Assembly: GCA_018883895.1 (NCBI GenBank)
Contig: JAHLFG010000027.1
Coordinates: 1-38,829 of the forward strand
Direction of reading: 5' to 3'
From: Candidatus Anaerobiospirillum merdipullorum
GTDB taxonomy: Bacteria; Pseudomonadota; Gammaproteobacteria; Enterobacterales; Succinivibrionaceae
Length of the DNA: 38,829 bases
Part shown: positions 16,580-25,245 of the stretch, piece by piece
Layout of the letters: each line of letters opens with the position of its first letter
Position numbering within the stretch: the stretch's first letter is position 1
Translations under genes and position numbers: made by a program
The notes under the pieces: generated by a model
What the model was told of the DNA's origin: nothing
Seen by the model: only the letters and a program-made list of their open reading frames with translations
Databases searched by the model: none

Positions 16580-18448
16580 CTATTGAAGACTATCTATATC
16601 GTCTTTGACGTCATAATCAGGCTCATTATCGATTAAGTCGTCGACAATTGAGAGCTCTTCGTCTAAGTCAGTTGCCGTTGTACCATTTGATACCTCATCG
16701 TCGGGCGCCGGCACCTCCAAGGCATTAAAAACCTCGGCCATTTTGCTCGTAATCTCGGTGTAATAGGTACCGTCGTTGAAGGTGGAGCATTCAATTTGGT
16801 TTAGCTTCTTAAGCAGTAGCGCATCGCTGTCGTAGTAGGCCTTAAGGCCTCTTTCCTTTGCGTTAGCAAGGCGTTTTCTAAACATAATGGCAATACTTGT
16901 GGCAATGAACTGCACGAACTGCCGCCCTGCGTGTGAACGATCTTCACTGCTACGCAGGCGCCGGAACCCTAAGGTGTCCTTGTATTGGTTAAAGGCCTTT
17001 TCTACCTCATTTCGATCGTAGTATGCACGATAAGCTTCTTCCGGATCTTTGACTGTATTGGAAATCAGCACGCGCAGCCCTTTAAGCAGCAGATATTCAT
17101 GAAATACCTTTAAATTGACGTTCCACTCCTGCTTTTCCGGGTTGTACAGCATATAGGTGTCGCGCAACGCGGTTAAAGTCTCATCAAGCTCTTTACCAAG
17201 AAGCAAGTTAGTGAACACCTTCTCTAAATTGGCGCTAAGATTGTTCTCTTCTTCTATTCTGATGCGCTTGTTGTAGTAAAGGTGCACGAAAACCTTTTCC
17301 TTAAGTTTGGGCACACGATGCTGGCAGTTAGTCCTAAAGTTTACGGGGTACGACCATTCGCACTCGCAGGTGACGCAATTATTGCCGTCAAGGGCGCTTC
17401 TATAGGTTTTAGGGTCAGTTAATTGTTGGAGATTTTCAGCTAAAAGCGCCTTGCACATGCTTAAGCGAGTGCTGATATTAAATAAAAAATTTGCTTTGGC
17501 CTGAAAGAAGCGGTGGATATTTTTGATGCTACCGTAACCACGGTCGGCCACGTAGACGGCATTGCTGTCTAGCTTAATTCGGCAAGCTTCTTGCAACATA
17601 TGTTTTACCGTAAAGACATCAGGAATATTCCCGGTGTATGAGCGGTAATACATAGGTGCGCCGGTATGCTGGTCTACCACCATCAGCACGTTAATTTGCT
17701 TAAGAGGATCCCCATCTTTGTTCTTGCCCCAGGCTGCTTTGGTAAGCTTCCGGGAGTAAGTGGAGATTGAAGTTGAATCTAAAGCCCAGTATTTAGGTCT
17801 AAAGTTTGGATTTGCTTCCTCGTGCTCAATCGTAAGGCGATTGAGCTCCTGCAAAAACCGGTCAATTTTGTCGGCCGAAATACTTTGAAAGATGCGTGTA
17901 ATGGCACCGTCTGTCAGTGGTGCCGCCCAGGGCAGGCGGGTCTTTTGGGCAAAGGGCGCATATAAGCTCATCGAGTTTTCATGCTCAAGTACCATGAAAA
18001 AGGCCAGCGACAGAATCTTACGATCAACATTGAACTTACCAAATACGCGATGCAGAGCTTGTGACAGCGGCGTGTCAGCAATGATTTGTTCCAGAACCCA
18101 TACAGCGCCCGCATGTTTGCGCTCTAATTTCATCGCTTCTTTAATGCGTACTACTGGCTGCTCCTCGTCTAGTTCAGGCTCCTCTTTGAGAGTAAATGTT
18201 ATTTTGCCTTTACCGTTTCTTACGGCATCAAGCTTATCGAGGTCAGGGAACTGCTTTATAAAATCAGGTTCCCACTTGATAGGACCAGTTTTCTGATTGG
18301 GCTCAATAAGTTGACCGGCCTTTTTCGTGGAGCCAGCGGCACGTTTGGAGCGTTTTTTAATGGGGTCCCATTCATTCTTATAAGTATACAGATAGAAGAA
18401 TTTGCCACTGCGATTCATTAAAAGAGAGGGTAATTCAGGAGCGTTCAT
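16580..18448 (-). CDS. IS1634/IS4-type DDE transposase
   Basis: A 622-residue transposase of the IS4 superfamily, within the length range of IS1634-group enzymes. The catalytic triad can be placed: first Asp in KYWALDSTSIS (about 224), second Asp in YVADRGYGS (about 302) and the Glu in YYDRNEVEKAFNQYK (about 486). The last block fits the family's Y-x2-R-x3-E-x6-K signature exactly. A long insertion domain lies between the second Asp and the Glu, as in this group. A ribosome site AAGGTG precedes the ATG at 18446-18448. The frame is intact over its whole length, so the element may still be active. It points the same way as the T3SS genes upstream. Confidence 0.93.
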   Translation of the reverse strand: MNAPELPSLLMNRSGKFFYLYTYKNEWDPIKKRSKRAAGSTKKAGQLIEPNQKTGPIKWEPDFIKQFPDLDKLDAVRNGKGKITFTLKEEPELDEEQPVVRIKEAMKLERKHAGAVWVLEQIIADTPLSQALHRVFGKFNVDRKILSLAFFMVLEHENSMSLYAPFAQKTRLPWAAPLTDGAITRIFQSISADKIDRFLQELNRLTIEHEEANPNFRPKYWALDSTSISTYSRKLTKAAWGKNKDGDPLKQINVLMVVDQHTGAPMYYRSYTGNIPDVFTVKHMLQEACRIKLDSNAVYVADRGYGSIKNIHRFFQAKANFLFNISTRLSMCKALLAENLQQLTDPKTYRSALDGNNCVTCECEWSYPVNFRTNCQHRVPKLKEKVFVHLYYNKRIRIEEENNLSANLEKVFTNLLLGKELDETLTALRDTYMLYNPEKQEWNVNLKVFHEYLLLKGLRVLISNTVKDPEEAYRAYYDRNEVEKAFNQYKDTLGFRRLRSSEDRSHAGRQFVQFIATSIAIMFRKRLANAKERGLKAYYDSDALLLKKLNQIECSTFNDGTYYTEITSKMAEVFNALEVPAPDDEVSNGTTATDLDEELSIVDDLIDNEPDYDVKDDIDSLQ

Positions 18449-18477
18449 AGTTAATCACCTTCGATAGATACTCATTA

Positions 18478-18518
18478 TTGATTATCTATAGTTTAACATG
18501 AGTTTTTCAGATAATCAA
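18478..18518 (-). promoter_or_regulatory. Transposase promoter with inverted repeat
   Basis: A perfect 9-bp inverted repeat, TTGATTATC (18478-18486) and GATAATCAA (18510-18518), 23 bases apart. Read leftward, its outer arm supplies a -35 (TTGATT) with a 17-base spacer to a -10 (TAAACT) about 45 bases before the transposase ATG. Overlap of promoter and repeat suggests autoregulation. Confidence 0.4.
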
Positions 18519-18533
18519 CTAGATACTTACGAA

Positions 18534-18556
18534 AAAGCCGCATAGAATGCGGCTTT
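18534..18556. terminator. Hairpin at the right end of the insertion sequence
   Basis: AAAGCCGCA / TGCGGCTTT, a perfect 9-bp stem with loop TAGAA, A-rich on one side and T-rich on the other, between the right direct repeat and the transposase promoter. It would block readthrough from the T3SS operon into the transposase gene, as is common in insertion sequences. Confidence 0.65.
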
Positions 18557-18572
18557 GTGAGATAATTTGTTG

Positions 18573-18586
18573 TTAGTGATCTATAT
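18573..18586 (+). repeat. Right 14-bp direct repeat, probable target site duplication
   Basis: Second copy of TTAGTGATCTATAT. On the minus strand it encodes the last codons and the stop (ATA GAT CAC TAA) of the small ORF at 18573-18665. Confidence 0.7.
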
Positions 18587-18665
18587 TCGCAAGTTTTGCG
18601 AAGGACATTCCGGTAAAATCTTGTCTCCTAAGTTCACGTAACAATAAATCACCCAAATTTGGCAT
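18573..18665 (-). CDS. Possible very small ORF at the end of the sctN operon
   Basis: A 30-codon frame beginning MPNLGDLLLRELRR and ending NIDH-stop. It is preceded by AGGAG nine bases before the ATG (18663-18665). The frame is open further upstream (an ATG 17 codons earlier gives MPDWALIDYGLRARS...), back to a TGA just after the previous gene, so it could also be the tail of a slightly longer ORF of about 47 codons. It lies about 90 bases after the 286-residue gene. I see no family for it. The insertion sequence abuts its stop codon. It may be a remnant of a gene cut off by the insertion or simply chance. Confidence 0.3.
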   Translation of the reverse strand: MPNLGDLLLRELRRQDFTGMSFAKLANIDH

Positions 18666-18755
18666 AACAACACTCCTCGCTCTTAATCCGTAGTCAATTA
18701 AAGCCCAATCAGGCATGTAGCCAGGCGTAGCTTTCAATAAACTATTGCATCAGCC

Positions 18756-19616
18756 TTACACCATCAAAAACTGTGACAGGTTACTCTCAAGAGACGCCTC
18801 GTCCTTAGGAGCTTGCTCATCTTTTTCCAGCGCCTCAGCAAAATCTACGCTCATACCGGCATGCGTGCTTAGCAGGTCATAAAAGACCTCAGGCTTATTT
18901 TTAATCTGCAACGGGGTTTGAAAAAAGATATTGTTGCTACTGTCGACGCTAAAGAAATGACGGCCTAAAAGAGACATATTGGCTGACAGGCAGTCCACAA
19001 TGGCTTTATCTGAGGCGCCACTTTTAACCATGGTTCTAAAGATAAGCTCTTGCTGCTGCGGTTTTTTGACCACCATCACCACCGGGCCATCGGGTAGTCT
19101 GATGCAATCAAGGGCGTTGCTTAAGGTATCCGGATCGATACCGGCTTCACGCAAAAAGTCATCAATCGGCTTAAGATCAGTGGAAATTTCTGCATACTTG
19201 GGGACAAAGCTCTCATCTTCGCGTACCGTCACAAAGTAGATAAGCGAGGCCATGAAATCGTCAAAATCAGCTTGCGTGCAGTCATCAAGCGACAGGCGGG
19301 CTAAAAAACCTAAGACCTTATCCTCAGCCATCGTGGCAATGAGGTCGCACTTTCTGTTCCCATAACGCGCAAAGTCCGCACTTAAAGCCTTAGCCTTAAC
19401 CACCAGCTCAGACTCTTCGTCAGCGCCACCACAGCCCACCACCGCAAGCGCAAAGTTTTGTCCGTCCTTTTCGTAAGGGGCAATCGTGCACAAGCTAACA
19501 TCATTTAAAGAGAGGGTAAACAGGCCCTGATCGACATCCTCATCGGCAATATAATCAGCATCATCAGGAGCAAAACCCATGTTCTTAGCGTAGTTGCGCA
19601 TAAATTCCTTGAGCAT
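18756..19616 (-). CDS. T3SS-associated protein, possibly a double class I chaperone fold
   Basis: A 286-residue acidic protein with no signal peptide or membrane segment, 29 bases after sctN in the same direction. I cannot assign a family with confidence. The N-terminal half (1-135) and the C-terminal half (about 145-260) each look like a CesT/SycE-type class I secretion chaperone: a first helix, then beta strands (LFTLSLNDVSLCTI; PVVMVVKKPQQQELIF) and a closing helix (FDDFMASLIYFV; PEVFYDLLSTHAG). Tandem duplication is therefore possible, and a role in bringing cargo to the ATPase would fit the position next to sctN. In Yersinia, sctO, sctP and sctQ would follow sctN instead. Both statements on function are inference. 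Confidence 0.6.
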   Translation of the reverse strand: MLKEFMRNYAKNMGFAPDDADYIADEDVDQGLFTLSLNDVSLCTIAPYEKDGQNFALAVVGCGGADEESELVVKAKALSADFARYGNRKCDLIATMAEDKVLGFLARLSLDDCTQADFDDFMASLIYFVTVREDESFVPKYAEISTDLKPIDDFLREAGIDPDTLSNALDCIRLPDGPVVMVVKKPQQQELIFRTMVKSGASDKAIVDCLSANMSLLGRHFFSVDSSNNIFFQTPLQIKNKPEVFYDLLSTHAGMSVDFAEALEKDEQAPKDEASLESNLSQFLMV

Positions 19617-19645
19617 AATTCACCTCAAAAATTTTAGTATATTAA

Positions 19646-20962
19646 TTATTTAACTACCTGTATTAAAGCCGCCAATGTCTCATCGAAAGTAGAGCGCTCA
19701 TCTAAGCCCTGCTTTAAAAAGGCATTCACCGCATTAATATGGCTTAAAGCAAAATCGGCCTCGGCATCCGAGCCTTTTTTGTATTCACCTAACTGCACTA
19801 AAAGCTCGATTTCTGCATGTTTGGCCAAAATCTTACGCAAAGCCTGCGCTGCATTCTTATGTTCCTTGCTGACAATGGCATTCATCACGCGCGACACCGA
19901 GGCTAAAACGTCGATTGCCGGATAGTGATTCTGTGCAGCGAGCTTACGCGACAAAATGATATGGCCGTCTAAAATGGAACGGGTTTCATCAGCAATCGGC
20001 TCAGTCATATCATCACCTTCAACGAGCACGGTATAAAGCGCGGTAATGGAGCCCTTATCGGAATTGCCCGCCCGCTCCATAAGCTTAGGGAGCGTCGAGA
20101 ATACCGAAGGCGGGAAACCGCGACGGGTCGGCGGCTCGCCGGCGGCAAGACCAATCTCACGCTGCGCACGACCAAAGCGCGTCACCGAGTCCATCATTAA
20201 GAGCACATTACGCCCCTGATCGCGAAAATATTCGGCGATGGCCGTGGCGGTATAAGCGGCCTTTAAACGTTCCATGGAAGAGCGATCTGAAGTGGAAACC
20301 ACGAGCACTGCCCGCTTCATGCCTTCCTTCCCTAAATCACGCTCAATAAACTCGCGCACCTCACGACCACGCTCGCCAATTAAGGCCAGCACGGAAATAT
20401 CTGCACTCGTGCCCTTGATGATCGAGGATAACAAGGTCGACTTACCGCCGCCGGCAGCGGCGAAAATGCCCAGACGCTGCCCCTGACCGCAGGTTATCAC
20501 GCCATCAAGCACCCTCAGGCCCAAGGAAATTGGCTTGGTGATAAGTTTTCTTTGCATGGCAGCTGGCGGATCGGCATATACCGGGTAAAAATTATGGGTT
20601 TTCAAAGGCGGCCCGCCATCGGCAATATCACCAACACCATTTAGCACCCGCCCTAATAGCTCCTCGCCTACCGGCACCGAGAGCACATGACCGGTGGGAA
20701 TAACCTCAGTGTGATAGGAGACACCTTCAAGATCGCCTAAGGGAGTTAACAGCGCGGTATCTTTGGCAAAGCCCACCACTTCAGCGCGCAGGGCAAAATC
20801 TTCCCCCGGATTGCGCAAAATGCACAATTCTCCCACCTTGACCCCGGGAACCGAGGCGCTAATGATGGTGCCGGTAACCTTATCCACGCGTCCGCGAATG
20901 GAGAGCGTATTTAGGTCGGCCACCGTATCCTTAAGCATCTTGGCAATATATTCAAGCGCCAT
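19646..20962 (-). CDS. sctN: T3SS ATPase SctN (YscN family)
   Basis: The hexameric cytoplasmic ATPase that strips chaperones from and unfolds T3SS substrates. Length 438 residues is typical. The Walker A motif is [16 protein letters not shown] (GGGKST at 171-176), with [12 protein letters not shown] soon after and Walker B in [17 protein letters not shown] at about 255. The segment [19 protein letters not shown] is characteristic of the FliI/YscN branch and separates it from F1 beta subunits. The start overlaps the sctL stop (TAATG), indicating coupling. The gene lies at the end of the sctC-to-sctL block. Confidence 0.96.
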   Translation of the reverse strand: MALEYIAKMLKDTVADLNTLSIRGRVDKVTGTIISASVPGVKVGELCILRNPGEDFALRAEVVGFAKDTALLTPLGDLEGVSYHTEVIPTGHVLSVPVGEELLGRVLNGVGDIADGGPPLKTHNFYPVYADPPAAMQRKLITKPISLGLRVLDGVITCGQGQRLGIFAAAGGGKSTLLSSIIKGTSADISVLALIGERGREVREFIERDLGKEGMKRAVLVVSTSDRSSMERLKAAYTATAIAEYFRDQGRNVLLMMDSVTRFGRAQREIGLAAGEPPTRRGFPPSVFSTLPKLMERAGNSDKGSITALYTVLVEGDDMTEPIADETRSILDGHIILSRKLAAQNHYPAIDVLASVSRVMNAIVSKEHKNAAQALRKILAKHAEIELLVQLGEYKKGSDAEADFALSHINAVNAFLKQGLDERSTFDETLAALIQVVK

Positions 20963-21585
20963 TATTCACGTCCCACTACTTTGCGCAGACTGGTTTCTAA
21001 AACCTTAAGTTGTGAGCTTAGCGAGGCCTCGACCACCCCCATCGGCGTCTCAATAATGCAATCGCCACTTTTTAAGCTACTATCTCCCATCACTTCAAGG
21101 TAGCCGGACATGCCGTCACTAGATATCAGGGAAGCTTTTAGCGCCTCACGGACCGTTGCCTCTTCATTGCGGCTTACCTTAACTAAAATTCTTTTTTCCC
21201 CGCGCACTGCACTTAAGCCCTTGGACACCACCCGCACAATAAGTTCCCGGCGATCAATCTCGCCTACCACCTTATTGACTGCATTAATGACCACCTCGAC
21301 AATCTGTTTTTCCAGATCTTCAAGGGCATCAAGCTGTGCCATCACTGTTTCCATGATCTTAAGGCTATACTCGCTCTTGCCCTCTTCCACGCCCTGCGCA
21401 TAGCCCTCTTCATAGCGTCTTTGATGATCCTCTTGGGCCTGTTTTTCAATCTGCGCGGCAATACTCTTACTTTTATCGATAATCGCGTTGGCCTCATAAT
21501 AAAGATCAAGCTCAGCTTTTTTGATGATCTTTTTGTTCGGATCGAGGTGCCACTTTTCCTTGCCTAAGAGAAATACTGCATCCAT
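20962..21585 (-). CDS. sctL: T3SS stator protein SctL (YscL/FliH family)
   Basis: Peripheral stalk protein that links the ATPase SctN to the cytoplasmic sorting platform. It has 207 residues; a basic N terminus, a helical charged region ([19 protein letters not shown], with the EGY-QG-EEG pattern typical of FliH/YscL) and a C-terminal V-ATPase-E-like domain ([39 protein letters not shown]). It overlaps sctK by 22 bases at its start and sctN at its stop, so the three are tightly coupled. Confidence 0.92.
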   Translation of the reverse strand: MDAVFLLGKEKWHLDPNKKIIKKAELDLYYEANAIIDKSKSIAAQIEKQAQEDHQRRYEEGYAQGVEEGKSEYSLKIMETVMAQLDALEDLEKQIVEVVINAVNKVVGEIDRRELIVRVVSKGLSAVRGEKRILVKVSRNEEATVREALKASLISSDGMSGYLEVMGDSSLKSGDCIIETPMGVVEASLSSQLKVLETSLRKVVGRE

Positions 21586-22184
21586 GAAGGATCCTCCCTT
21601 ACCAACGCCTCGATGCTTAATCTTATAATCTTAGTAGGAGGCAATTCAACCTCTAAAGGTGCTTTGACCTGCAGGCGTTGCAAAAAAACTTCCTTAAGCT
21701 CCGGGGACGTAAAATCGGCAGCTAAAGTTGCCAATAGCGCCGCGCCCGTATCCTGCAAAAAAACTTTAAGCGCGTCAGCTTGCTTATTTAAATCAAGCTG
21801 TACATTAAGCTTGGGCACACCAAAGCGGGCAAAATCCATCACAAAGCGATAGATCTTAGGGTCAAGCGCCGCCAAAATAAGCTTTTTCTCTTGCTTTAAG
21901 ACAATGGCTGCAATCTCATGGGCATACAAGGCAGCCCCCAAATAAAGGCATAGCCTGGCAAGTTCATCTACCGTGCATAACATCAAGCGCTCAGCTTGAT
22001 GGTCAAAAACATAAAACTTACGGGGACTTGCGTTGAACAGATGCAACTTAGGATCTTGGGCTCTTAACACATCCATAAGCGGCAGATCTGGTGATTTAGG
22101 CGGGCACAAAGCGGCATTAGCTGTCAGCATCCTCTCAAACAGTGCGGTGGAGCCAACTAACTTTAAAGCCTCCTCTCTGGTCAT
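21564..22184 (-). CDS. sctK: T3SS sorting platform protein SctK (YscK family)
   Basis: SctK connects the cytoplasmic pod proteins SctQ/SctL to the inner ring protein SctD. The 206-residue protein lies exactly between sctJ and sctL as in Ysc-type clusters. Supporting features are FNASPRKFYVFDHQAERLML, the central LGAALYAHEIAAIVLKQEKK and AALDPKIYRFVMDFARFG; the family is weakly conserved, so position carries much of the call. No membrane segments. Confidence 0.82.
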   Translation of the reverse strand: MTREEALKLVGSTALFERMLTANAALCPPKSPDLPLMDVLRAQDPKLHLFNASPRKFYVFDHQAERLMLCTVDELARLCLYLGAALYAHEIAAIVLKQEKKLILAALDPKIYRFVMDFARFGVPKLNVQLDLNKQADALKVFLQDTGAALLATLAADFTSPELKEVFLQRLQVKAPLEVELPPTKIIRLSIEALVREDPSWMQYFS

Positions 22185-22194
22185 GGCACCTCAC

Positions 22195-22947
22195 TTAAGC
22201 CTTAGTCGATGCTTGTTTTTCCGGCTTTTGCCGTTTTATGCTAAAACCTAAGCGTCGCATCACGACGATACCGACAGCGCTAAGCAAGGCCAGCGCAGCC
22301 ACGATCCCACCGCCAAGCTTTAGCGGATCTTCATACCAGGCAGGAGCTTTTACCTGCGGGGCTAAAATATTCTCTTGAAAGAGCTCGGTCATTACCGACA
22401 CATTATCAAGGCTCAAGCCCGGCACCGCTTTAGCGGCCGTATCCTTAATCGACGCTATCATGCCGCTTACCGGAGAATCCTTGGTATGACGGATAAAAAC
22501 TGCCGCCGAAGGCGGAGTGGTAAGCCCGGAGGTCTGCTCGTGATGCACCAGCACCACATGCACCCTAGCATCTAAAACGCCATCAATCTTGCTAAAGGTA
22601 TTGGCCAATTCTTCGGAGATAGCAAAGGCCAGACGCGCCTGCTCCTCAGTTTGCGAGGCGATCATGCCCTGCCCGGAAAACACCGTGCCTAAGCTTTCAA
22701 AACGCGCCCGCGGCAACGAGTGTTCCTTAATAAGTTCCAGGGAGAAAATAAGATCAGCCTCTTCAACCATAATGTTAAAGCTTTCATCGCCACTATCAAC
22801 TTTTTGTGCATCTACACCGCGCTTTAAGAGAGTCACGAGCATTTCATTGGCATCTTCCTCAGAAAGGTTGGAGTACAACAGCTCTTTGCAGCCAGAAAGA
22901 GCCAGGAGGCAAGCTAAGATAACGGCAAATTTTGCGGGCTTTAACAT
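22195..22947 (-). CDS. sctJ: T3SS inner ring lipoprotein SctJ (YscJ/FliF-related)
   Basis: Periplasmic lipoprotein that forms the inner of the two inner-membrane rings. The N terminus is a lipoprotein signal with lipobox LSGC (Cys20). Two ring-building domains follow: EEDANEMLVTLLKRGVDAQK (about 35-54) and the block ARVHVVLVHHEQ with PPSAAVFIRHTKD (about 125-160), which are hallmarks of the YscJ family. A C-terminal membrane segment lies at about 212-232 (LGGGIVAALALLSAVGIVVM). At 250 residues it has the usual length. The gene directly follows yscG; the inner rod gene sctI, which sits here in Yersinia, is missing. Confidence 0.96.
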   Translation of the reverse strand: MLKPAKFAVILACLLALSGCKELLYSNLSEEDANEMLVTLLKRGVDAQKVDSGDESFNIMVEEADLIFSLELIKEHSLPRARFESLGTVFSGQGMIASQTEEQARLAFAISEELANTFSKIDGVLDARVHVVLVHHEQTSGLTTPPSAAVFIRHTKDSPVSGMIASIKDTAAKAVPGLSLDNVSVMTELFQENILAPQVKAPAWYEDPLKLGGGIVAALALLSAVGIVVMRRLGFSIKRQKPEKQASTKA

Positions 22948-22955
22948 AATACTAC

Positions 22956-23327
22956 CTACTTAGTAACTAATTTAAGCGCTTCCTTGGCCAGGCTATAGGC
23001 TGAGGTATGCTCCTTAGAAATCTGAGCGACAATATCCTGAACCTCATCTTCCTTTTTCTGTAAAGCTTTGGAGAAAGCTAACAGCGCTAAAGCATCCTGA
23101 TCTTCATCGCCAAGCTTGATAACCTCATTAAGCAAACGCTCACCTTCAGCAAAATCATCAACCACGATGTGTGAGAAAGCCAGGCCGACTATGACCGCAC
23201 TTGCTTCCGGATAGGCGATGTGCATATTCTCAAAGAGTTTTCTGCCCTGAGCTACCTTGCCTTTAGCGCAAGCGGCAAAGCCGATAGTTAACAGTAGTCT
23301 TGCATTTTCCTTACTTAAAGCTTCCAT
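22956..23327 (-). CDS. sctG: T3SS needle co-chaperone, YscG-like TPR protein
   Basis: A 123-residue all-helical protein with two to three TPR-like repeats (LLLTIGFAACAKGKVAQGRK, then AVIVGLAFSHIVVDDFAEGE). YscG pairs with YscE to keep the needle subunit soluble in the cytoplasm. The call rests on the TPR pattern, the size (YscG is about 115 residues) and the order sctD-yscE-sctF-yscG, which is the same as in Yersinia. It ends 8 bases before sctJ. Confidence 0.75.
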   Translation of the reverse strand: MEALSKENARLLLTIGFAACAKGKVAQGRKLFENMHIAYPEASAVIVGLAFSHIVVDDFAEGERLLNEVIKLGDEDQDALALLAFSKALQKKEDEVQDIVAQISKEHTSAYSLAKEALKLVTK

Positions 23328-23337
23328 TATTTCTTCC

Positions 23338-23580
23338 TTACATCTTCTGGGCTACCGACTTTAAGGAATCCGAAAGGGTCTTAACCATATTTGAGGTGGC
23401 TTCAATCATGGCGTTGTACTGACCAATGGTAAACTGCATCTCGAGCATCGCGACATTCTGATCTTCACTGTTCATATTAGCGATTTCTGACATGCGCGCC
23501 TGAATATCAGCGGTCTGCCGAGAGATAGCTTCAAAACCGGAGTTGATGGCACCCCCTAAGCCTGCTGAACTAATATCCAT
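23338..23580 (-). CDS. sctF: T3SS needle subunit SctF
   Basis: An 80-residue helical-hairpin protein, the length of needle subunits such as YscF and PrgI. The C-terminal helix (MLEMQFTIGQYNAMIEATSN, followed by MVKTLSDSLKSVAQKM) matches the PrgI/YscF pattern of a YN-containing turn, SN-VK and a conserved hydrophobic tail. An inner rod (SctI) protein would look similar at the C terminus, but the flanking YscE- and YscG-like chaperone genes argue for the needle. Secreted through the apparatus, so no signal peptide is expected. Confidence 0.78.
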   Translation of the reverse strand: MDISSAGLGGAINSGFEAISRQTADIQARMSEIANMNSEDQNVAMLEMQFTIGQYNAMIEATSNMVKTLSDSLKSVAQKM

Positions 23581-23594
23581 ATCTACCTCCTAAG

Positions 23595-23804
23595 CTACGA
23601 TCTCAAGCTGGCAATAATTTCACCTGCAGTTTGAGCAGCTATATACTGTGCATTGAGCGTATCAAATTCCTGCGGTGAAACTCCGCGATCTAAGGCACGT
23701 CGCAACGAAAATTCTATTTGCGCTACCTCATCAGCCACCTCCTTTATCACCTGCGAATTTTCTGGTTTCAGGAGGTCATAAGCATCAATATCATTTAAGT
23801 TCAT
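23595..23804 (-). CDS. Small T3SS protein in the YscE position (needle co-chaperone)
   Basis: A 69-residue helical protein starting at the ATG at 23802-23804 (MNLNDIDAYDLL), which is preceded by GGAG about ten bases upstream and overlaps the sctD stop by 14 bases. A further ATG at 23822 lacks a ribosome site. Two predicted helices (NSQVIKEVADEVAQIEFSLR; PQEFDTLNAQYIAAQTAGEI) give the helical hairpin expected of YscE/SsaE proteins, which with YscG hold the needle subunit. Sequence alone is too short to prove the family; the place between sctD and sctF is the main evidence. Confidence 0.65.
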   Translation of the reverse strand: MNLNDIDAYDLLKPENSQVIKEVADEVAQIEFSLRRALDRGVSPQEFDTLNAQYIAAQTAGEIIASLRS

Positions 23805-25245
23805 GAATGAATTTCTCCCCATTTCGTTCTAAGGTCAGCTGATGTACGGAAATCTCTCTTAGCACTGAGCCGTCGGGCATGACCGAGCCTTCAAAATAAC
23901 GGCTACCGTCGGCCATGCTGACAAAGCGCATCGGCTCCATGGTGACACCGACAATATCCTGCATCTTAAAGCTCTGTGTAGGCTCTAAGATTTCTGCATC
24001 GGCTCCTTGAGAGTTATTGTCTGATTTTTCTTGCGTAGTTGCAAGATTTAAGTCGCTATTTGTGAATCGATAAAGCTCTATTTGTGACCGATCCCTATTT
24101 TTAAGCGGTTCTAGGGCAAGCGGAGCCTTTATTGCCCCCGCCAAATCCGCTTTAAGTTGCTCTAAGTTGGTTACATCCTCTAAGGTAAGCTTACCTTCAT
24201 AGTAGATCTTTAAGCTATCAAGTTGCAGTGGTACCTTAAAGTCCTGCGGTTGATATTTGGCAATCAAGTCCTTCATCTGCCCATAGTCGGTAAAATGCGC
24301 ATCTAAGTTAGCCAGATGGAGCTCCTGTTGCACCGCGGCGATGAGCTGCGCTTTGACATAGGGATCTTTGACATAGCCGTACAGCACGATGCTTCCTTTA
24401 TTGTTATTTAGATATTCAGCGCGCACCGTGGCCCCATGTACCGCACAGGTCTTTTCAATGTCGTGCAAAAGCTTATCGCGCACTTGAACCTCAAGCACCG
24501 CGGCAAAGGGTAGCTTAGGCAGATTGGAGGCAAAGCGCGTAAAGTCATCCGTTGAGGGCACCTCACCTTTAAAGACCATCACCTCATCAGTCAAAGTAGG
24601 CGTGATCTTTAAAAAGCCATTATCCTTAAGATAAGCTTGCGCCGCGGCCACAGCCTCGCGCTCCTGCGCCCTTTGACCAAACAGCGCCGAGCCGGCAATA
24701 AGCGAGATCAGGGCTAAAAAGAGCAATACCAAGCCAATGACCGTAACAAAAGCACGCGGCAGACCAAAGAGGCCGGGAGTAGGTTTTGCCGGCTTACCAT
24801 CAGGTAACGGCGGCTTGGCTTTAATTTCCGTAGAGGTTGCCGCCTCCGGCCTGCTCACGGCTTGCGCTACATCCGCATGAGGCTGTTGCTCTTCATTTTT
24901 TTTGCCGGCAAGGCCCAAAGCGCTTAAATCTATACTCTCAAGGCTCTGCCCTGCCGTAAGATAGGTTATGGCGCTAAAGCCGATAGCTAAAATCGCCCCG
25001 GCCGGGAAAGGCTGATATTCTGCGCTCAGTTCTTGACCGTTTAAGCGCGCCCGCCCGCTTTGCAAGCGCACCGTAACCGTCTTTGTAGCATCTACCCTAA
25101 TGACAACGATGCTCTCTGCACCTTGCTCATCAAGCTCGATATCACACTCACTGCTATTACCTAGTGTATATTCTCCGGCTGAAAGACTAAAAACAGCGCC
25201 TAAATTGCTCCCGGCTAAGAAGCGAAAAGAGATACTCTCGCTCAT
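23791..25245 (-). CDS. sctD: T3SS inner membrane ring protein SctD (YscD family)
   Basis: Bitopic inner-membrane protein of the outer of the two inner rings. Residues 1-105 form a cytoplasmic FHA-like domain (SISFRFLAGSNLGAVFSLSA, GEYTLGNSSECDIELDEQG), followed by a Pro/Lys-rich linker, one membrane segment at about 164-188 (FVTVIGLVLLFLALISLIAG) and a periplasmic part with BON-like ring-building repeats. Length 484 is slightly above YscD (about 420). Its ATG overlaps the sctC stop (ATGA), indicating translational coupling. Confidence 0.92.
   Translation of the reverse strand: MSESISFRFLAGSNLGAVFSLSAGEYTLGNSSECDIELDEQGAESIVVIRVDATKTVTVRLQSGRARLNGQELSAEYQPFPAGAILAIGFSAITYLTAGQSLESIDLSALGLAGKKNEEQQPHADVAQAVSRPEAATSTEIKAKPPLPDGKPAKPTPGLFGLPRAFVTVIGLVLLFLALISLIAGSALFGQRAQEREAVAAAQAYLKDNGFLKITPTLTDEVMVFKGEVPSTDDFTRFASNLPKLPFAAVLEVQVRDKLLHDIEKTCAVHGATVRAEYLNNNKGSIVLYGYVKDPYVKAQLIAAVQQELHLANLDAHFTDYGQMKDLIAKYQPQDFKVPLQLDSLKIYYEGKLTLEDVTNLEQLKADLAGAIKAPLALEPLKNRDRSQIELYRFTNSDLNLATTQEKSDNNSQGADAEILEPTQSFKMQDIVGVTMEPMRFVSMADGSRYFEGSVMPDGSVLREISVHQLTLERNGEKFIHELK

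Larger units (their letters stand above)
16533..18586 (-). mobile_element. IS1634/IS4-type insertion sequence
   Basis: A single transposase gene lies between two identical 14-bp direct repeats (TTAGTGATCTATAT at 16533-16546 and 18573-18586), and each end has a hairpin just inside. If the repeats are the target duplication, the element proper is 16547-18572, about 2.03 kb. No terminal inverted repeat is visible at those exact ends. Outside them, an imperfect inverted repeat (TCGC-TCAAAATTTGCGA at 16512-16527; its match TTGCGAAAACTT in reverse at 18587-18602) brackets the repeats, so the true ends remain uncertain. IS1634 elements are known for unusually long target duplications. Confidence 0.75.

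Noticed and set aside
16580-18448. Frameshifted or degenerate transposase
   Set aside because: The frame is continuous over 622 codons with all three catalytic residues and the Y-R-E-K signature.
23338-23580. Inner rod protein SctI
   Set aside because: The C-terminal pattern could fit a rod protein, but the flanking YscE- and YscG-like genes and the 80-residue length favour the needle subunit.
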